In this document: piece by piece, positions 52,076-60,695 of the stretch | Numbering within the stretch: position 1 is the first letter of the stretch | Layout: each line of letters opens with the position of its first letter | Assembly (NCBI GenBank): GCA_002483265.1 | Contig: DLHO01000022.1 | Location: 248,860 to 312,859 of the forward strand | DNA from: Flavobacteriales bacterium UBA7666 | GTDB taxonomy: Bacteria > Bacteroidota > Bacteroidia > Flavobacteriales_D > Crocinitomicaceae | Reading direction: 5' to 3' | DNA: 64,000 bases | Translations under genes and position numbers: made by a program | Notes under the pieces: generated by a model | Database searches by the model: none | What the model was told of the DNA's origin: nothing | Seen by the model: the letters and a program-made list of their open reading frames with translations, nothing else

Positions 52076-54292
52076 TTAATTTGTATGTATGTGATTAATA
52101 ATTGATTTGAACACCCCAACCACTTTCAATCCAACTGTCTCTTCATCTCTCAACACTCTCGGCTTATAAGAAGAATCCGTTGATCTAGGCAAGAGAATAA
52201 TTTCTTCATGCTTCCAACCTTCTTCGGAAGCAACCTTCATGCTGGAGTATTCCTTAATAGTATAATTGGAGCCGGAATCCGGATCGGTAAAGTCCGTCAT
52301 TTCAACCAGTGTGATCAATCCATTTCTTGAGCCTCCCGGATCAGCTTTAAATAGACACCAGGATCCGTTTGGAATAATTTGATTCATGGATTCTCCGATT
52401 ACCTGACAAATGAACATCCCTTTTTGAGGAGATATGTTTGAAGGTAATTCTATCCATTCTAATTCTTCCGGATTTTGAAGACCACTGAAATCACTTGCTA
52501 CGGCCTTTAAATCATAAACCGGTACAGAATTTATAAATGGTTTAACATCCTTTGTTTCAAGAACCCGGAAGGGAGATGTTTTTCTATAGATCGAGATGTG
52601 CTGCTTGAGAAAATTTCTCAGGTTTTCATCACAAACATAAACAAATGTGCCCCGCTGACCACGATACATGAGTGTTTTATAGATATTAACGATGTAGTCT
52701 TTTAATTCATCACTTTTAGTTGCCTTTTTTCCATTTTGATCAAAGTAATTTTCCGCAATGATTTCAATTTTATTAGTTTTTGGATTGAGTATTATTTCTC
52801 TCCCGAATATGACTCCGGCATAATTTAGATCATAGCCTTGAGTAGTATGGATACAACCAATTTCTTCAAAAGAAGTAGTGGTGTTAATCCAATCTTTATC
52901 CGTCCGGTTCCATTGAAACTGGAGTCCGTCTAATTCAATATCAATTGCATTCAAATCGGGTACCGGTTTTCTTTTTGGATCCGATTTCCATTCCCAGGAG
53001 TATCCTGCAATTAACCGGGATAATCCAAATTGTTCGTTTCGCAGTTTTAATTCATGGTACAAATCTTTCAGAGAATCAAAAAGTAGCAGTTCATAATTCT
53101 CAATGGTGTACTTCTTTAAATCTTCGGATTCCAGATTTAATAAATGGTCAACAAATGCTATGTAGTCATTGCCTGCCTTAATTCTCATTTGAGATTTTAG
53201 GGATAATCGAATTGTACCTGACTTTTCTTTCAGGATATCAAAACGAGCTTTTGGTATATCAGAAGGTTTTACAGATTGTTGTTCATCATAGAACAAGACT
53301 TGTTTTTTACTGTTTGCAAGAATCCAATCCAACTCAGTTCCTGTATGGTCTAAACCAAGCTTTTCATTGTTTTTTTTAAACGCACCCATCCACGAGATAT
53401 TCTTATATCTCCTTAATCGATGTGATTCATCCACTATCAGAATATCATACTCAGCTTTAAAAGTATCTGAGGGACTCAGAACCATAGATTTTGATAATCC
53501 AGGTACACTTTGAAAAACTTTCTGAATTGTTTCCCTCAATGAACTCATAGCGATCACGAATCCGATTTTAGGTTTCGGGTATTTTTCCTTGAACTTTTTT
53601 AAAGCATTTATTTCCCTGATGGCATCTTCATTATACAATGAATCTTCGTACTCACTAAAGTCTGAAACCAATAATTTGATCAGGTATGTTGCTAAAACTG
53701 TTTTTCCTGTTCCGGCTGATCCATCAATCATTATTGTAGATTCCGAATCCTTAGTTAAGGATTCTATGATTTTTATGACAGAATCATATTGATCAGGGTT
53801 CAATGATTTGTAAGGTGAATATTTAAAGAGACTGGAGTTTTCAATATCCTCTAAAGTCTGACTAACCAGCTTCTTTTCGAGAAGTTTAATCCAGATTTCA
53901 TGAAAGATATTTTCATAGAGATCCCGTTGATAATAATTGTGAAGGGTATGTCCGCCATTCCCGTTTAGCAGCTCAAAACTACCTTCTGCCTGAATGTATT
54001 GGATTAGTTTAGATTCGATATCGAGTGTAGCAGATTTATTAAATTGACCGCTTCCAATTATTGAGATTTTATTCAAATCTTTTTTAGCCGGATTCGATAG
54101 ATGGTTCCTGACCCTCATTAGACCATTTGTGGATTCGCCTATGTATGCAATTTTCTTTTCATTGTTTTTGATGAAGTAAACCAGAGGATATTGACTCTTT
54201 ACCCATCTGTTTTTCTCAATAGTGGAAAGGGAGTTAATGTTGAAATCGTATTCTTCGGATATTTCTACGGCCAGGTCAAACTTACCTTTCAT
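52076..54292 (-). CDS. GIY-YIG nuclease / DUF2075-type helicase / S24 peptidase fusion
   Basis: 738 residues with three parts. (1) GIY-YIG at about 35-110: VYFIKNNEKKIAYIGES, R62-H64 region, E93 in DIESKLIQYI. (2) SF1-type DUF2075 helicase 165-560: Walker A GSAGTGKT (191-198), Walker B ILIVDES (284-290), C-terminal motifs HTTQGYDLNYAGV (482-494) and LMYRGQRGTFVYV (541-553). (3) LexA-like S24 domain at 620-735 with catalytic S635 in GESMNQIIPNGSW and candidate general base K680 in YTIKEYSS. It overlaps the MazG gene by 4 bp. Fusion of nuclease, translocase and a LexA-type protease suggests a DNA-processing protein switched by self-cleavage (inference). Confidence 0.85.
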   Translation of the reverse strand: MKGKFDLAVEISEEYDFNINSLSTIEKNRWVKSQYPLVYFIKNNEKKIAYIGESTNGLMRVRNHLSNPAKKDLNKISIIGSGQFNKSATLDIESKLIQYIQAEGSFELLNGNGGHTLHNYYQRDLYENIFHEIWIKLLEKKLVSQTLEDIENSSLFKYSPYKSLNPDQYDSVIKIIESLTKDSESTIMIDGSAGTGKTVLATYLIKLLVSDFSEYEDSLYNEDAIREINALKKFKEKYPKPKIGFVIAMSSLRETIQKVFQSVPGLSKSMVLSPSDTFKAEYDILIVDESHRLRRYKNISWMGAFKKNNEKLGLDHTGTELDWILANSKKQVLFYDEQQSVKPSDIPKARFDILKEKSGTIRLSLKSQMRIKAGNDYIAFVDHLLNLESEDLKKYTIENYELLLFDSLKDLYHELKLRNEQFGLSRLIAGYSWEWKSDPKRKPVPDLNAIDIELDGLQFQWNRTDKDWINTTTSFEEIGCIHTTQGYDLNYAGVIFGREIILNPKTNKIEIIAENYFDQNGKKATKSDELKDYIVNIYKTLMYRGQRGTFVYVCDENLRNFLKQHISIYRKTSPFRVLETKDVKPFINSVPVYDLKAVASDFSGLQNPEELEWIELPSNISPQKGMFICQVIGESMNQIIPNGSWCLFKADPGGSRNGLITLVEMTDFTDPDSGSNYTIKEYSSMKVASEEGWKHEEIILLPRSTDSSYKPRVLRDEETVGLKVVGVFKSIINHIHTN

Positions 54293-54627
54293 AGGTCAGT
54301 GTATTTATCCGATCTCCCTTTTGCTTTGTCAACCGGATACTTTTCGGCGTTCTTTTTTATTTTATCTGCAACTATTTCAAATGGATCAAGTTGGTGTTTT
54401 TCAGCCAATAGAAAGGCATAAGATAGAATGTCAGCTAACTCTTCCTTGATTTTATCAATGTTTACGTTTTCAGATTCCGGTTTTTCCTTCCACAGATATA
54501 ACTCATTTAATTCGGCTGCTTCAATAGAGATTGCGAGTGCTAAATTTTTAGAATCGTGAAACTGTTTCCAGTCTCTCTCATCGCGAAATTGGATCAAAGC
54601 TTGAATTATTTCAGTGTATGTTGCCAT
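54289..54627 (-). CDS. MazG-like nucleotide pyrophosphohydrolase
   Basis: 112 residues, single-domain MazG / dCTP-pyrophosphatase (RS21-C6-like) size. Metal-binding acids: E36, E39 in SIEAAELNEL and E62/E63, D66 in KEELADILSYAFLL. The tail KAKGRSDKYTDL is typical of the family. It hydrolyses NTPs or dNTPs to monophosphates and may lower nucleotide pools or clear modified nucleotides. First gene of the accessory operon; its stop overlaps the start of the helicase fusion gene by 4 bp. Confidence 0.9.
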   Translation of the reverse strand: MATYTEIIQALIQFRDERDWKQFHDSKNLALAISIEAAELNELYLWKEKPESENVNIDKIKEELADILSYAFLLAEKHQLDPFEIVADKIKKNAEKYPVDKAKGRSDKYTDL

Positions 54628-54704
54628 GGTTCTTTGCTATAAGGATCTGAAGGTAATAATTTTTTGGTTCAACTATTTCCTTAGCCTTTTAATTTCATTC
54701 TCCC

Positions 54705-55421
54705 CTAATTCAACCGAAAACTAACCGGCAGCACATAATAAGTAGGTACTTTCTTCCCGTCACAGGTAGCGGGAGTCATGCCGGAAAGGCACGCTGCGGC
54801 GCGGAGGGCTTCTTCTTCGAGGATGGCGAAGTTGCTGTTGACGAGTTCGAGGTTGCAGATTTTTCCGTTTTCGTCGATGATGAATTTGACCTTTATTTTT
54901 CCTTCTATTCCTAATTCCTGTGCTTCTTCGGGGTATTTCATGTTCTTGATCAGGCAGGAATAAACTTCTTTGAACGTGGCTGTGTCTTGTGTTCCCGAAA
55001 TGAAGTTCGGACAGAAAACGTTGGCAAGAACTTCGTTTTTATCGCCCGGAAGTTTTTGTAATCCCTGCTTGATTTGTTCGACTTCTTCCGGATCGCGCGG
55101 GGCAAGAAAATAGAACTCAATGGTGGGGTTATCGGGAATCAGCCTGACTTGTTTAAAAGCGGATTTGAAATCGAGGTTGTTGGAGCGGATGTCGAGTTCA
55201 AGGAATGTCTGGTCGGTTGGATATTCGATTTTTCCGGTGCTGTCGGTGGTCAGTTTTGTGAGTATGCGGCCTCCGGGAGCAGAAATTCGTACTTCTAAAC
55301 CGGTCATCGGTTTACGGTTCGTTTCACCCAGGATGGTAGCAACGAGCTTGTTTTTCTGAGCCAGCGTCTTGTTGGTGATGCTGACGGAGAGAAGCAGGAG
55401 AATGAGAAGCGGTGTTTTCAT
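54705..55421 (-). CDS. TonB C-terminal domain protein
   Basis: 238 residues. Signal peptide MKTPLLILLLLSVSITNKTLA. Residues 30-110 are a beta-rich, carboxypeptidase-regulatory-like domain (VATILGETNRKPMTGLEVRI). The last 90 are the TonB C-terminal domain: MKYPEEAQELGIEGKIKVKF, IDENGKICNLELVNS, and EEEALRAAACLSGMTPATCD. Unlike classical TonB it has no proline-rich spanner and a cleavable signal instead of an anchor, so it is a periplasmic relative. Divergent from the outer-membrane receptor gene at 55746. Confidence 0.85.
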   Translation of the reverse strand: MKTPLLILLLLSVSITNKTLAQKNKLVATILGETNRKPMTGLEVRISAPGGRILTKLTTDSTGKIEYPTDQTFLELDIRSNNLDFKSAFKQVRLIPDNPTIEFYFLAPRDPEEVEQIKQGLQKLPGDKNEVLANVFCPNFISGTQDTATFKEVYSCLIKNMKYPEEAQELGIEGKIKVKFIIDENGKICNLELVNSNFAILEEEALRAAACLSGMTPATCDGKKVPTYYVLPVSFRLN

Positions 55422-55487
55422 GGATTGATTTAAGGATTCAAAAGTACAGTTTTTTCTTTTTAATCAGTCTTTTGCCAACGTCCGGCT

Positions 55488-55585
55488 TGTCACATCGAGT
55501 ATCCCGTCCATTATTCTCGATACATCCCGACTGAAATGTCGGGACTACTCGAATTGACATGTACGGGATGTATCGAGATGGACAG
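55488..55585. repeat. Dispersed TTCGAGT/ACTCGA palindromic repeat
   Basis: Starts TGTCACATCGAGTATCCCGT, holds the hairpin CCCGACTGAAATGTCGGG, then ACTACTCGAATTGACATG and GTATCGAGATGGACAG. About 90 bp are nearly identical to the reverse complement of 63722-63858. It occupies the divergent spacer 55422-55745; the rest of that spacer shows no gene. Confidence 0.75.
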
Positions 55586-55745
55586 TTAACCCGAATCAAC
55601 AATACAACTAATAGTGATCTGAATTTGAACTTTTCAACCCTTGAACTTCCCCCAAGGCACGATTTTTGCTATTCCTCAACTTTTTCGCGGGTTCAGATAA
55701 ACCTTTAACCCCGGAAACAATCAAAGCTGTAAACAAACCCATTTT

Positions 55746-58601
55746 ATGCAGATTCGCTTCATTCTCTTTGTATTTTTCACCACACTACTTACTGCATTTA
55801 ACACCTACTCACAAACCGAGCTTTCCGGTAAGATTACGGATCCCAAAACGGGTGAAGCCTTGATGGATGCACGCGTGGCCTTGCTTTCCCCGGTCGATTC
55901 TTCGATGGTCAAAGCAGTGAATACAGACGAGAACGGAATGTACGCTTTGACAGAACTTGCTGCCGGAAATTACATCCTGAAAGTGACTTTGTTTGAATAC
56001 GTGGATCAGTTTCGGAATGTGGCTTTGCCTGAAGGTAAAACGGTTCTGAATGTGTCGATGAAAACAGATACCAAGCTGGAAGAAGTGACCGTTGAGGCGA
56101 ATGCGGTGCGGGTGGAACAAAAAGGAGATACCACGCAATACAACGCAGATTCATACAAGACCAATCCGGATGCAACGGTTCAGGACCTCATCACGAAAAT
56201 GCCCGGTATTACGTTGGAAAACGGAGTAGTGAAGGCGCAGGGTGAGCAAATCACGAAAGTTATGATCGACGGACAGGAGTTCTTTGGTGATGATGCAGCT
56301 GCGGCTTTGAAGAATTTACCGGCAGAGATTGTGTCGAAGATCCAGGTCTACGATCAGGCAAGTGATCAGGCGAAGTTTACAGGAATCTCGGATGGAAATG
56401 AGGCGAAGGCTTTGAATATTGTGACCAAATCCGGGAAGAGCAACGGACAGTTTGGAAAGCTCTACGCGGGTTACGGAACCCCCAACGATTTGTACATGGC
56501 GGGAGCGAATGTGAATTTCTTTAAGGGAACACGGCGCTTTTCCATTGTGGGCATGTCGAACAATGTGAATCAACAGAACTTTTCTACCGATGATATTTTG
56601 GGTGTTACTGCTACAACTGCTCAGCAGGGAAGAGGCGGTCGTGGCGGAATGGGTAACGACAATGAGAATTACCTGGTGTCACAGCAAAACGGAGTCAGTA
56701 CTTCTCACGGTTTGGGATTGAATTATTCCGATAAATGGGGGAAGAACAAGAACACGAAAGTGACGGGAAGTTACTTCTTCAACGGATCGAATACCAATAA
56801 TTCGCAGCAAACGAATCGTACTTATGTCTTGTCTACCACTGCCGGACAACAATACGACGAGGACTTTTCGGCCTTGATGAAGAACGCGAATCACCGATTT
56901 AACTTTAAGTTCGATATCGCTTTGGATTCCATGAATTCCCTGGTGATCAATCCAAAACTAAGCTATCAGGGAAATAACAAAACGCAGCGAACGGACGGAA
57001 CAACGGTGGACGGAAGCGATGCCTTGATCAACAGCATCAATAACAATACTTTTAGCGATAACAAAGGATTGAATGCCAGTACCAGCGTTTTGTGGCGCCA
57101 CCGTTTCGTGAAACCGAGACGTACTTTTTCAGCCAATATCACCGGATCGTATAACCTGAAAGAAGGAAACAGCGGCCAGGAATCGGTTTCACATTATTAC
57201 GATGAACTGAACAATGATTCCATAGCGGGAATCAACCAGCATTCCGATAATCAAACCAATGGTTACGGGGTGAACGGACGTTTTTCGTTTACGGAACCAC
57301 TGAGTAAATCGTGGTCGAGTGAGTTTTATTATGCTCCGGCCTATACGGTGAACAATGCGGATAAACGCACCTACGATTTTGATTCGATTACGAACAGTTA
57401 TTTATACATGGATACGACGCTTTCCAATGTATTCGGGAATCAAACCATGGTGCAGGAAGGTGGAACGAATTTCCGCTTTCAGAAAAATAAAGTGAGCTTT
57501 CAATTGGGAGTCGGTTACCAGAATTCGCTCTTGATGAACGTGCAAGAATTTCCAACAGATCGCGATGTGAACTTGACATTCAATTCACTCTTGCCGAATG
57601 CGCGCTTCAAGTACGAATTCAACAAGTCGAGAAGTATGATGCTGGCTTACCGTGCGGGAACGCGAAACCCTACCATTGACCAGTTGCAAAATGTGATTGA
57701 CAACTCCAATCCACTGTCTTTGTCTTCGGGGAACCCAGATTTGAAGCAGCAATACAATCACCGTGTATTCGGTCGGTTCAATAATACGAATGTGCAGAAA
57801 GCCAGAAATTTCAATATTTTCTTTGGGGGTGAAATGAACCAAAATTACATTTCGAACGGAACCATCATTGCAACAAGTGATACGGTGGTAAACGGAAACG
57901 TGGTGTTGCAGCGCGGAGCGCAGTTTCGTCAGCCGGTGAATCTGGATGGAAGCTGGAATGCACGTTCCACAATCTCTTACGGTTTCTCTTTAACGAAGTT
58001 GAAACTGAACCTGAATTTCTACGTGGGTGGAGCGTATACCGTTGCACCGGGATTGATCAACAATGTAGTGAATAAAGCGAAGACTTCGAATGCGAATGGT
58101 GGGTTGACCATTTCGAGTAATATCAGTGAGAATCTGGATTTCACCCTAGGCTATACCCTGAACTACAACAACGTGGTGAATACCCGTCAGAATGTGGCGC
58201 AAAACGAATACTTCGTACACAACGTGAATGCCCGTTTCAACTGGATCATCAAGGAACGTTTGGTAATCAACAGTACCTACTCGGTGAATGCATATGCAGG
58301 TTTGGGTTCGGGCTACAATCAAACAATCATGCTGTGGAATGGCGGAATCGGCTACAAGCTTTTGAAGAAGAAACAACTGGAATTGCGCGTTTCAGTCTTT
58401 GATATTTTGAATAACAACAACAGTATTTCACGAAACGTAACGGAATCCTACATCGAAGATGTGAAATCGAATGTATTGAATCGCTATTACATGTTCACGG
58501 TGACGTATAACCTGCGCAATTTCGGCACGAAGGCTCCGGAAACGAAGGAAACACGACCGCATGAAGGTGGATTTGGCGGGCCGTTTGGGCCACCGCAATA
58601 A
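55746..58601 (+). CDS. TonB-dependent-receptor-like outer-membrane beta-barrel protein
   Basis: 951 residues. Signal peptide to residue 22 (NTYSQ), carboxypeptidase-regulatory-like domain 24-105 (ELSGKITDPKTGEALMDARV), then a plug-like region (DATVQDLITKMPGITLENGV, VMIDGQEFFGDDAAAALKNL, IVSKIQVYDQASDQAKFTGI) and a large beta-barrel with N/Y-rich strands. The C-terminus RNFGTKAPETKETRPHEGG then FGGPFGPPQ lies after the barrel, typical of Bacteroidota proteins of the outer-membrane beta-barrel (OMP_b-brl) type. No SusD gene follows. Likely an importer or surface receptor with unknown substrate. Confidence 0.9.
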   Translation: MQIRFILFVFFTTLLTAFNTYSQTELSGKITDPKTGEALMDARVALLSPVDSSMVKAVNTDENGMYALTELAAGNYILKVTLFEYVDQFRNVALPEGKTVLNVSMKTDTKLEEVTVEANAVRVEQKGDTTQYNADSYKTNPDATVQDLITKMPGITLENGVVKAQGEQITKVMIDGQEFFGDDAAAALKNLPAEIVSKIQVYDQASDQAKFTGISDGNEAKALNIVTKSGKSNGQFGKLYAGYGTPNDLYMAGANVNFFKGTRRFSIVGMSNNVNQQNFSTDDILGVTATTAQQGRGGRGGMGNDNENYLVSQQNGVSTSHGLGLNYSDKWGKNKNTKVTGSYFFNGSNTNNSQQTNRTYVLSTTAGQQYDEDFSALMKNANHRFNFKFDIALDSMNSLVINPKLSYQGNNKTQRTDGTTVDGSDALINSINNNTFSDNKGLNASTSVLWRHRFVKPRRTFSANITGSYNLKEGNSGQESVSHYYDELNNDSIAGINQHSDNQTNGYGVNGRFSFTEPLSKSWSSEFYYAPAYTVNNADKRTYDFDSITNSYLYMDTTLSNVFGNQTMVQEGGTNFRFQKNKVSFQLGVGYQNSLLMNVQEFPTDRDVNLTFNSLLPNARFKYEFNKSRSMMLAYRAGTRNPTIDQLQNVIDNSNPLSLSSGNPDLKQQYNHRVFGRFNNTNVQKARNFNIFFGGEMNQNYISNGTIIATSDTVVNGNVVLQRGAQFRQPVNLDGSWNARSTISYGFSLTKLKLNLNFYVGGAYTVAPGLINNVVNKAKTSNANGGLTISSNISENLDFTLGYTLNYNNVVNTRQNVAQNEYFVHNVNARFNWIIKERLVINSTYSVNAYAGLGSGYNQTIMLWNGGIGYKLLKKKQLELRVSVFDILNNNNSISRNVTESYIEDVKSNVLNRYYMFTVTYNLRNFGTKAPETKETRPHEGGFGGPFGPPQ

Positions 58602-58608
58602 AAAATTT

Positions 58609-59212
58609 CCCACCGTGTCAGTTCGAGTGCGAAGCGTATCGAGAACGACGTGTGGGACACTCGACATGACATAGTTGTATTCAGGTTACAGATGTGTGCA
58701 ATATTGATTGTAAGCACTGAGGATTGGGTAATTGAGAATTAGTTGTGGCGTGTGCTCATTTTATGTCTGTCTCGATAAATCCCACCGTGTCAGTTCGAGT
58801 GCGAAGCGTATCGAGAACGACGTGTGGGACACTCGACATGACATAATTGTATTTCAGTTACAGATGTGTGCAATATTGATTGTAGGCACTGAGGATTGGG
58901 TAATTGAGAATTAGTTGTGGCGTGTGCTCATTTTATGTCTGTCTCGATAAATCTCACCGTGTCAGTTCGAGTGCGAAGCGTATCGAGAACGACATGTGGG
59001 ACACTCGACATGACATAGTTGTATTCAGGTTACAGATGTGTGCAATATTGATTGGGGGCACTGAGGATTGGGTAATTGAGAATTAGTTGTGGCGTGTGCT
59101 CATTTTATGTCTGTCTCGATAAATCCCACCGTGTCAGTTCGAGTGCGAAGCTTATCGAGAACGACATGTGGGACACTCGACATGACATAGTTGTATTTCG
59201 GTTGCAGATGCC
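58609..59212. repeat. 172-bp tandem repeat array (about 3.5 copies)
   Basis: Units begin CCCACCGTGTCAGTTCGAGT at 58609, 58781, 58953 (CTCACC) and 59125, an exact 172-bp period; the fourth ends near 59212. Each carries the palindrome TGTCAGTTCGAGTG ... CACTCGACATGACA plus a linker with GATGTGTGCAATATTGATTG and AATTGAGAATTAGTTGTGGC. Frames of about 60 codons crossing the units are identical only because the DNA repeats; 172 is not a multiple of 3. It fills most of the spacer 58602-59304. Confidence 0.9.
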
Positions 59213-59304
59213 TACAATGTTTGAACGCGTGCCTACTGGGTTTTCAGGGGGCAGTTCCTTTTTGTTGAATCTTTCTTATATTCGTGTCAATCAAAAAATA
59301 CGAT

Positions 59305-59919
59305 ATGCGCCTTTTTCAAATCACCGGAATTTTCAGTTTATTTCTTCTAATAGTGGTTTCTTGTATTCCATTTCAAGTGAAATCACAAGTGTCCGACAAA
59401 ACAAATTCAACTGCAGAGAACTATTTTTTGAAAGTTCCGAAATTCCATTTTGAATTAACTTTTCCTGCAGCTAAAACTGATGTTACGCCTACTGTGACCG
59501 AACATGGTGAGATGAAAGTGTATCATTATTTTGCAAATATGCAGGAGACAAATGATGACAACCTTGCTTATCAGATAGATTATAACTATATGGATCTGGG
59601 TGACTTTGAAAATGTGGAAGAGTTGTTTGATCTTCAGAGAGATTTTATTTTTTCTGAAATGAATTCAAAACTAAAGTCTGAAGTAGATTCTGCTTCAAAA
59701 GCAGTTGTTGTATCAGAAGAGAAAATTAATTTGAACGGTATATCCGGAAGGTATTTTAGTTCAAGAATGATTATACCGCCGACTGAATATATGAATTATC
59801 ACAGGTGGTATTATCATGACGGGATTTTGTATCGACTAACAATCCTGACGCAGGATCCCAAGTTCCCAAATAAATCTGCTTCAACTTTCTTTGATTCGTT
59901 TAAGATTTTGGATAAATAG
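59305..59919 (+). CDS. Lipoprotein or exported protein of unknown function
   Basis: 204 residues from ATG at 59305; a GTG 21 bases upstream is in frame. Hydrophobic signal with candidate lipobox LIVVSC, then IPFQVKSQVSDKTNS. Mature part: KVPKFHFELTFPAAKTDVTP, VYHYFANMQETNDDNLAYQI, and YHRWYYHDGILYRLTILTQD near the C-terminus. The beta-rich pattern is common in Bacteroidota periplasmic proteins; I do not recognise a family. Confidence 0.75.
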   Translation: MRLFQITGIFSLFLLIVVSCIPFQVKSQVSDKTNSTAENYFLKVPKFHFELTFPAAKTDVTPTVTEHGEMKVYHYFANMQETNDDNLAYQIDYNYMDLGDFENVEELFDLQRDFIFSEMNSKLKSEVDSASKAVVVSEEKINLNGISGRYFSSRMIIPPTEYMNYHRWYYHDGILYRLTILTQDPKFPNKSASTFFDSFKILDK

Positions 59920-59942
59920 CATTGCATCCTGATACCTCCGCT

Positions 59943-60010
59943 TGTCAGTTCGAGTGTGAAGCGTATCGAGAACGACATATTGTAGGCACGCGATTAATCG
60001 CGTACCTACA
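59943..60010. repeat. Repeat fragment fused to CGCGATT/AATCGCG palindrome
   Basis: TGTCAGTTCGAGTGTGAAGC with GTATCGAGAACGACAT is one half of the dispersed TTCGAGT unit. It runs into a 30-bp palindrome at 59981-60010: TGTAGG-C-ACGCGATT then AATCGCGT-A-CCTACA. The second part has the same core as the marR/response-regulator terminator at 16693-16721, with its outer stem changed on both sides. Confidence 0.65.
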
Positions 60011-60060
60011 ATGTTTAATTGGCGTTCCTTCAATCTTTTTCAAAAAAATCTCATACCCCG

Positions 60061-60087
60061 ATAGGGGTAATCTCATTCTGAGTTGTC
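60061..60087 (+). promoter_or_regulatory. Candidate ECF-sigma promoter, sigma operon
   Basis: ATAGGGGTAA (60061-60070), then TTGTC (60083-60087). The same two words with identical spacing occur at 63908-63934 before the gene at the window edge. This is consistent with the ECF factor encoded here driving both, that is, autoregulation (inference). Confidence 0.5.
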
Positions 60088-60111
60088 TTAAAATAAAAGA
60101 TGATAACTTTG
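60083..60111 (+). promoter_or_regulatory. Housekeeping-type promoter of the ECF sigma gene
   Basis: TTG (60083-60085), 18 bp, TAACTTTG (60104-60111): a -33/-7 promoter ending 5 bp before the GTG at 60117. It overlaps the candidate ECF element. It shows that the long open frame to 59922 cannot be the start of the protein. Confidence 0.6.
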
Positions 60112-60116
60112 CCCTT

Positions 60117-60695
60117 GTGAAATACACCGGGGTGGAAGAGAAACAAGTGATAACACAAGTTGTGACAGGAGATTTAAAGACATTTGAAATGGTATTTCGC
60201 GATTATTATAAACCGCTGGTTCGCTACGGCAACACCTTTCTGAAGGATTCAGATGAAACGGAGGATGTTGTTCAGCAGGTATTTGTTTCTCTTTGGGAAA
60301 AACGAACGCAGCTCGATATTCATACTTCCATTCGCGCAGTTTTATATAAAGCTGTTCAAAATGCCTGTTTGAATAAGATCAAGCATCTGAAAGTCCGAAC
60401 TGTTTACGCTGAAGAATTAAAAGCAACAGCTGTTTTCGAAGATTCTTCTGATTCGGTGCAGGCGAATGAACTCAATGAACGGATTCAGCTAACGATTGAA
60501 AATATGCCTGAGCAATGCGGACGCATTTTTAAAATGAGTCGTTTTGAACAACTGCGTTATCAGGAAATTGCCGACCAGTTAGGCTTATCAGTGAAAACGG
60601 TAGAAAATCAAATGGGGAAAGCCCTCAAAATTGTACGCGAAGAGTTGAAAGACTATTTGCCATTACTCATCCTTTTTTTCATTCAAACATTATGA
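60117..60695 (+). CDS. ECF RNA polymerase sigma factor (sigma-70 family)
   Basis: 193 residues from GTG at 60117; downstream GTGs at 60132 and 60147 are alternatives, and the open frame back to 59922 is rejected because it runs through the promoter and a palindrome. Region 2: FRDYYKPLVRYGNTFLKDSD and ETEDVVQQVFVSLWEK; region 4: NMPEQCGRIFKMSRFEQLRY then QEIADQLGLSVKTVENQMGK. It directs RNA polymerase to surface-protein genes once released by its FecR-type partner, encoded next with a 4-bp overlap. Confidence 0.92.
   Translation: MKYTGVEEKQVITQVVTGDLKTFEMVFRDYYKPLVRYGNTFLKDSDETEDVVQQVFVSLWEKRTQLDIHTSIRAVLYKAVQNACLNKIKHLKVRTVYAEELKATAVFEDSSDSVQANELNERIQLTIENMPEQCGRIFKMSRFEQLRYQEIADQLGLSVKTVENQMGKALKIVREELKDYLPLLILFFIQTL

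Noticed and set aside
45504..54627. Integrase, tRNA or att site at the edges of the accessory operon
   Set aside because: I looked for a tRNA, recombinase gene and direct repeats on both sides and saw none, so a mobile-island boundary cannot be claimed.
58732..59453. Three near-identical small frames of 60-125 codons
   Set aside because: They repeat only because the DNA repeats with a 172-bp period, which is not a multiple of 3. They have no plausible start context, and the last overlaps the real gene at 59305 in another frame.
59922..60116. N-terminal extension of the ECF sigma factor
   Set aside because: This part of the open frame crosses a palindrome, the candidate ECF motif and the -33/-7 promoter, and matches nothing in sigma factors.
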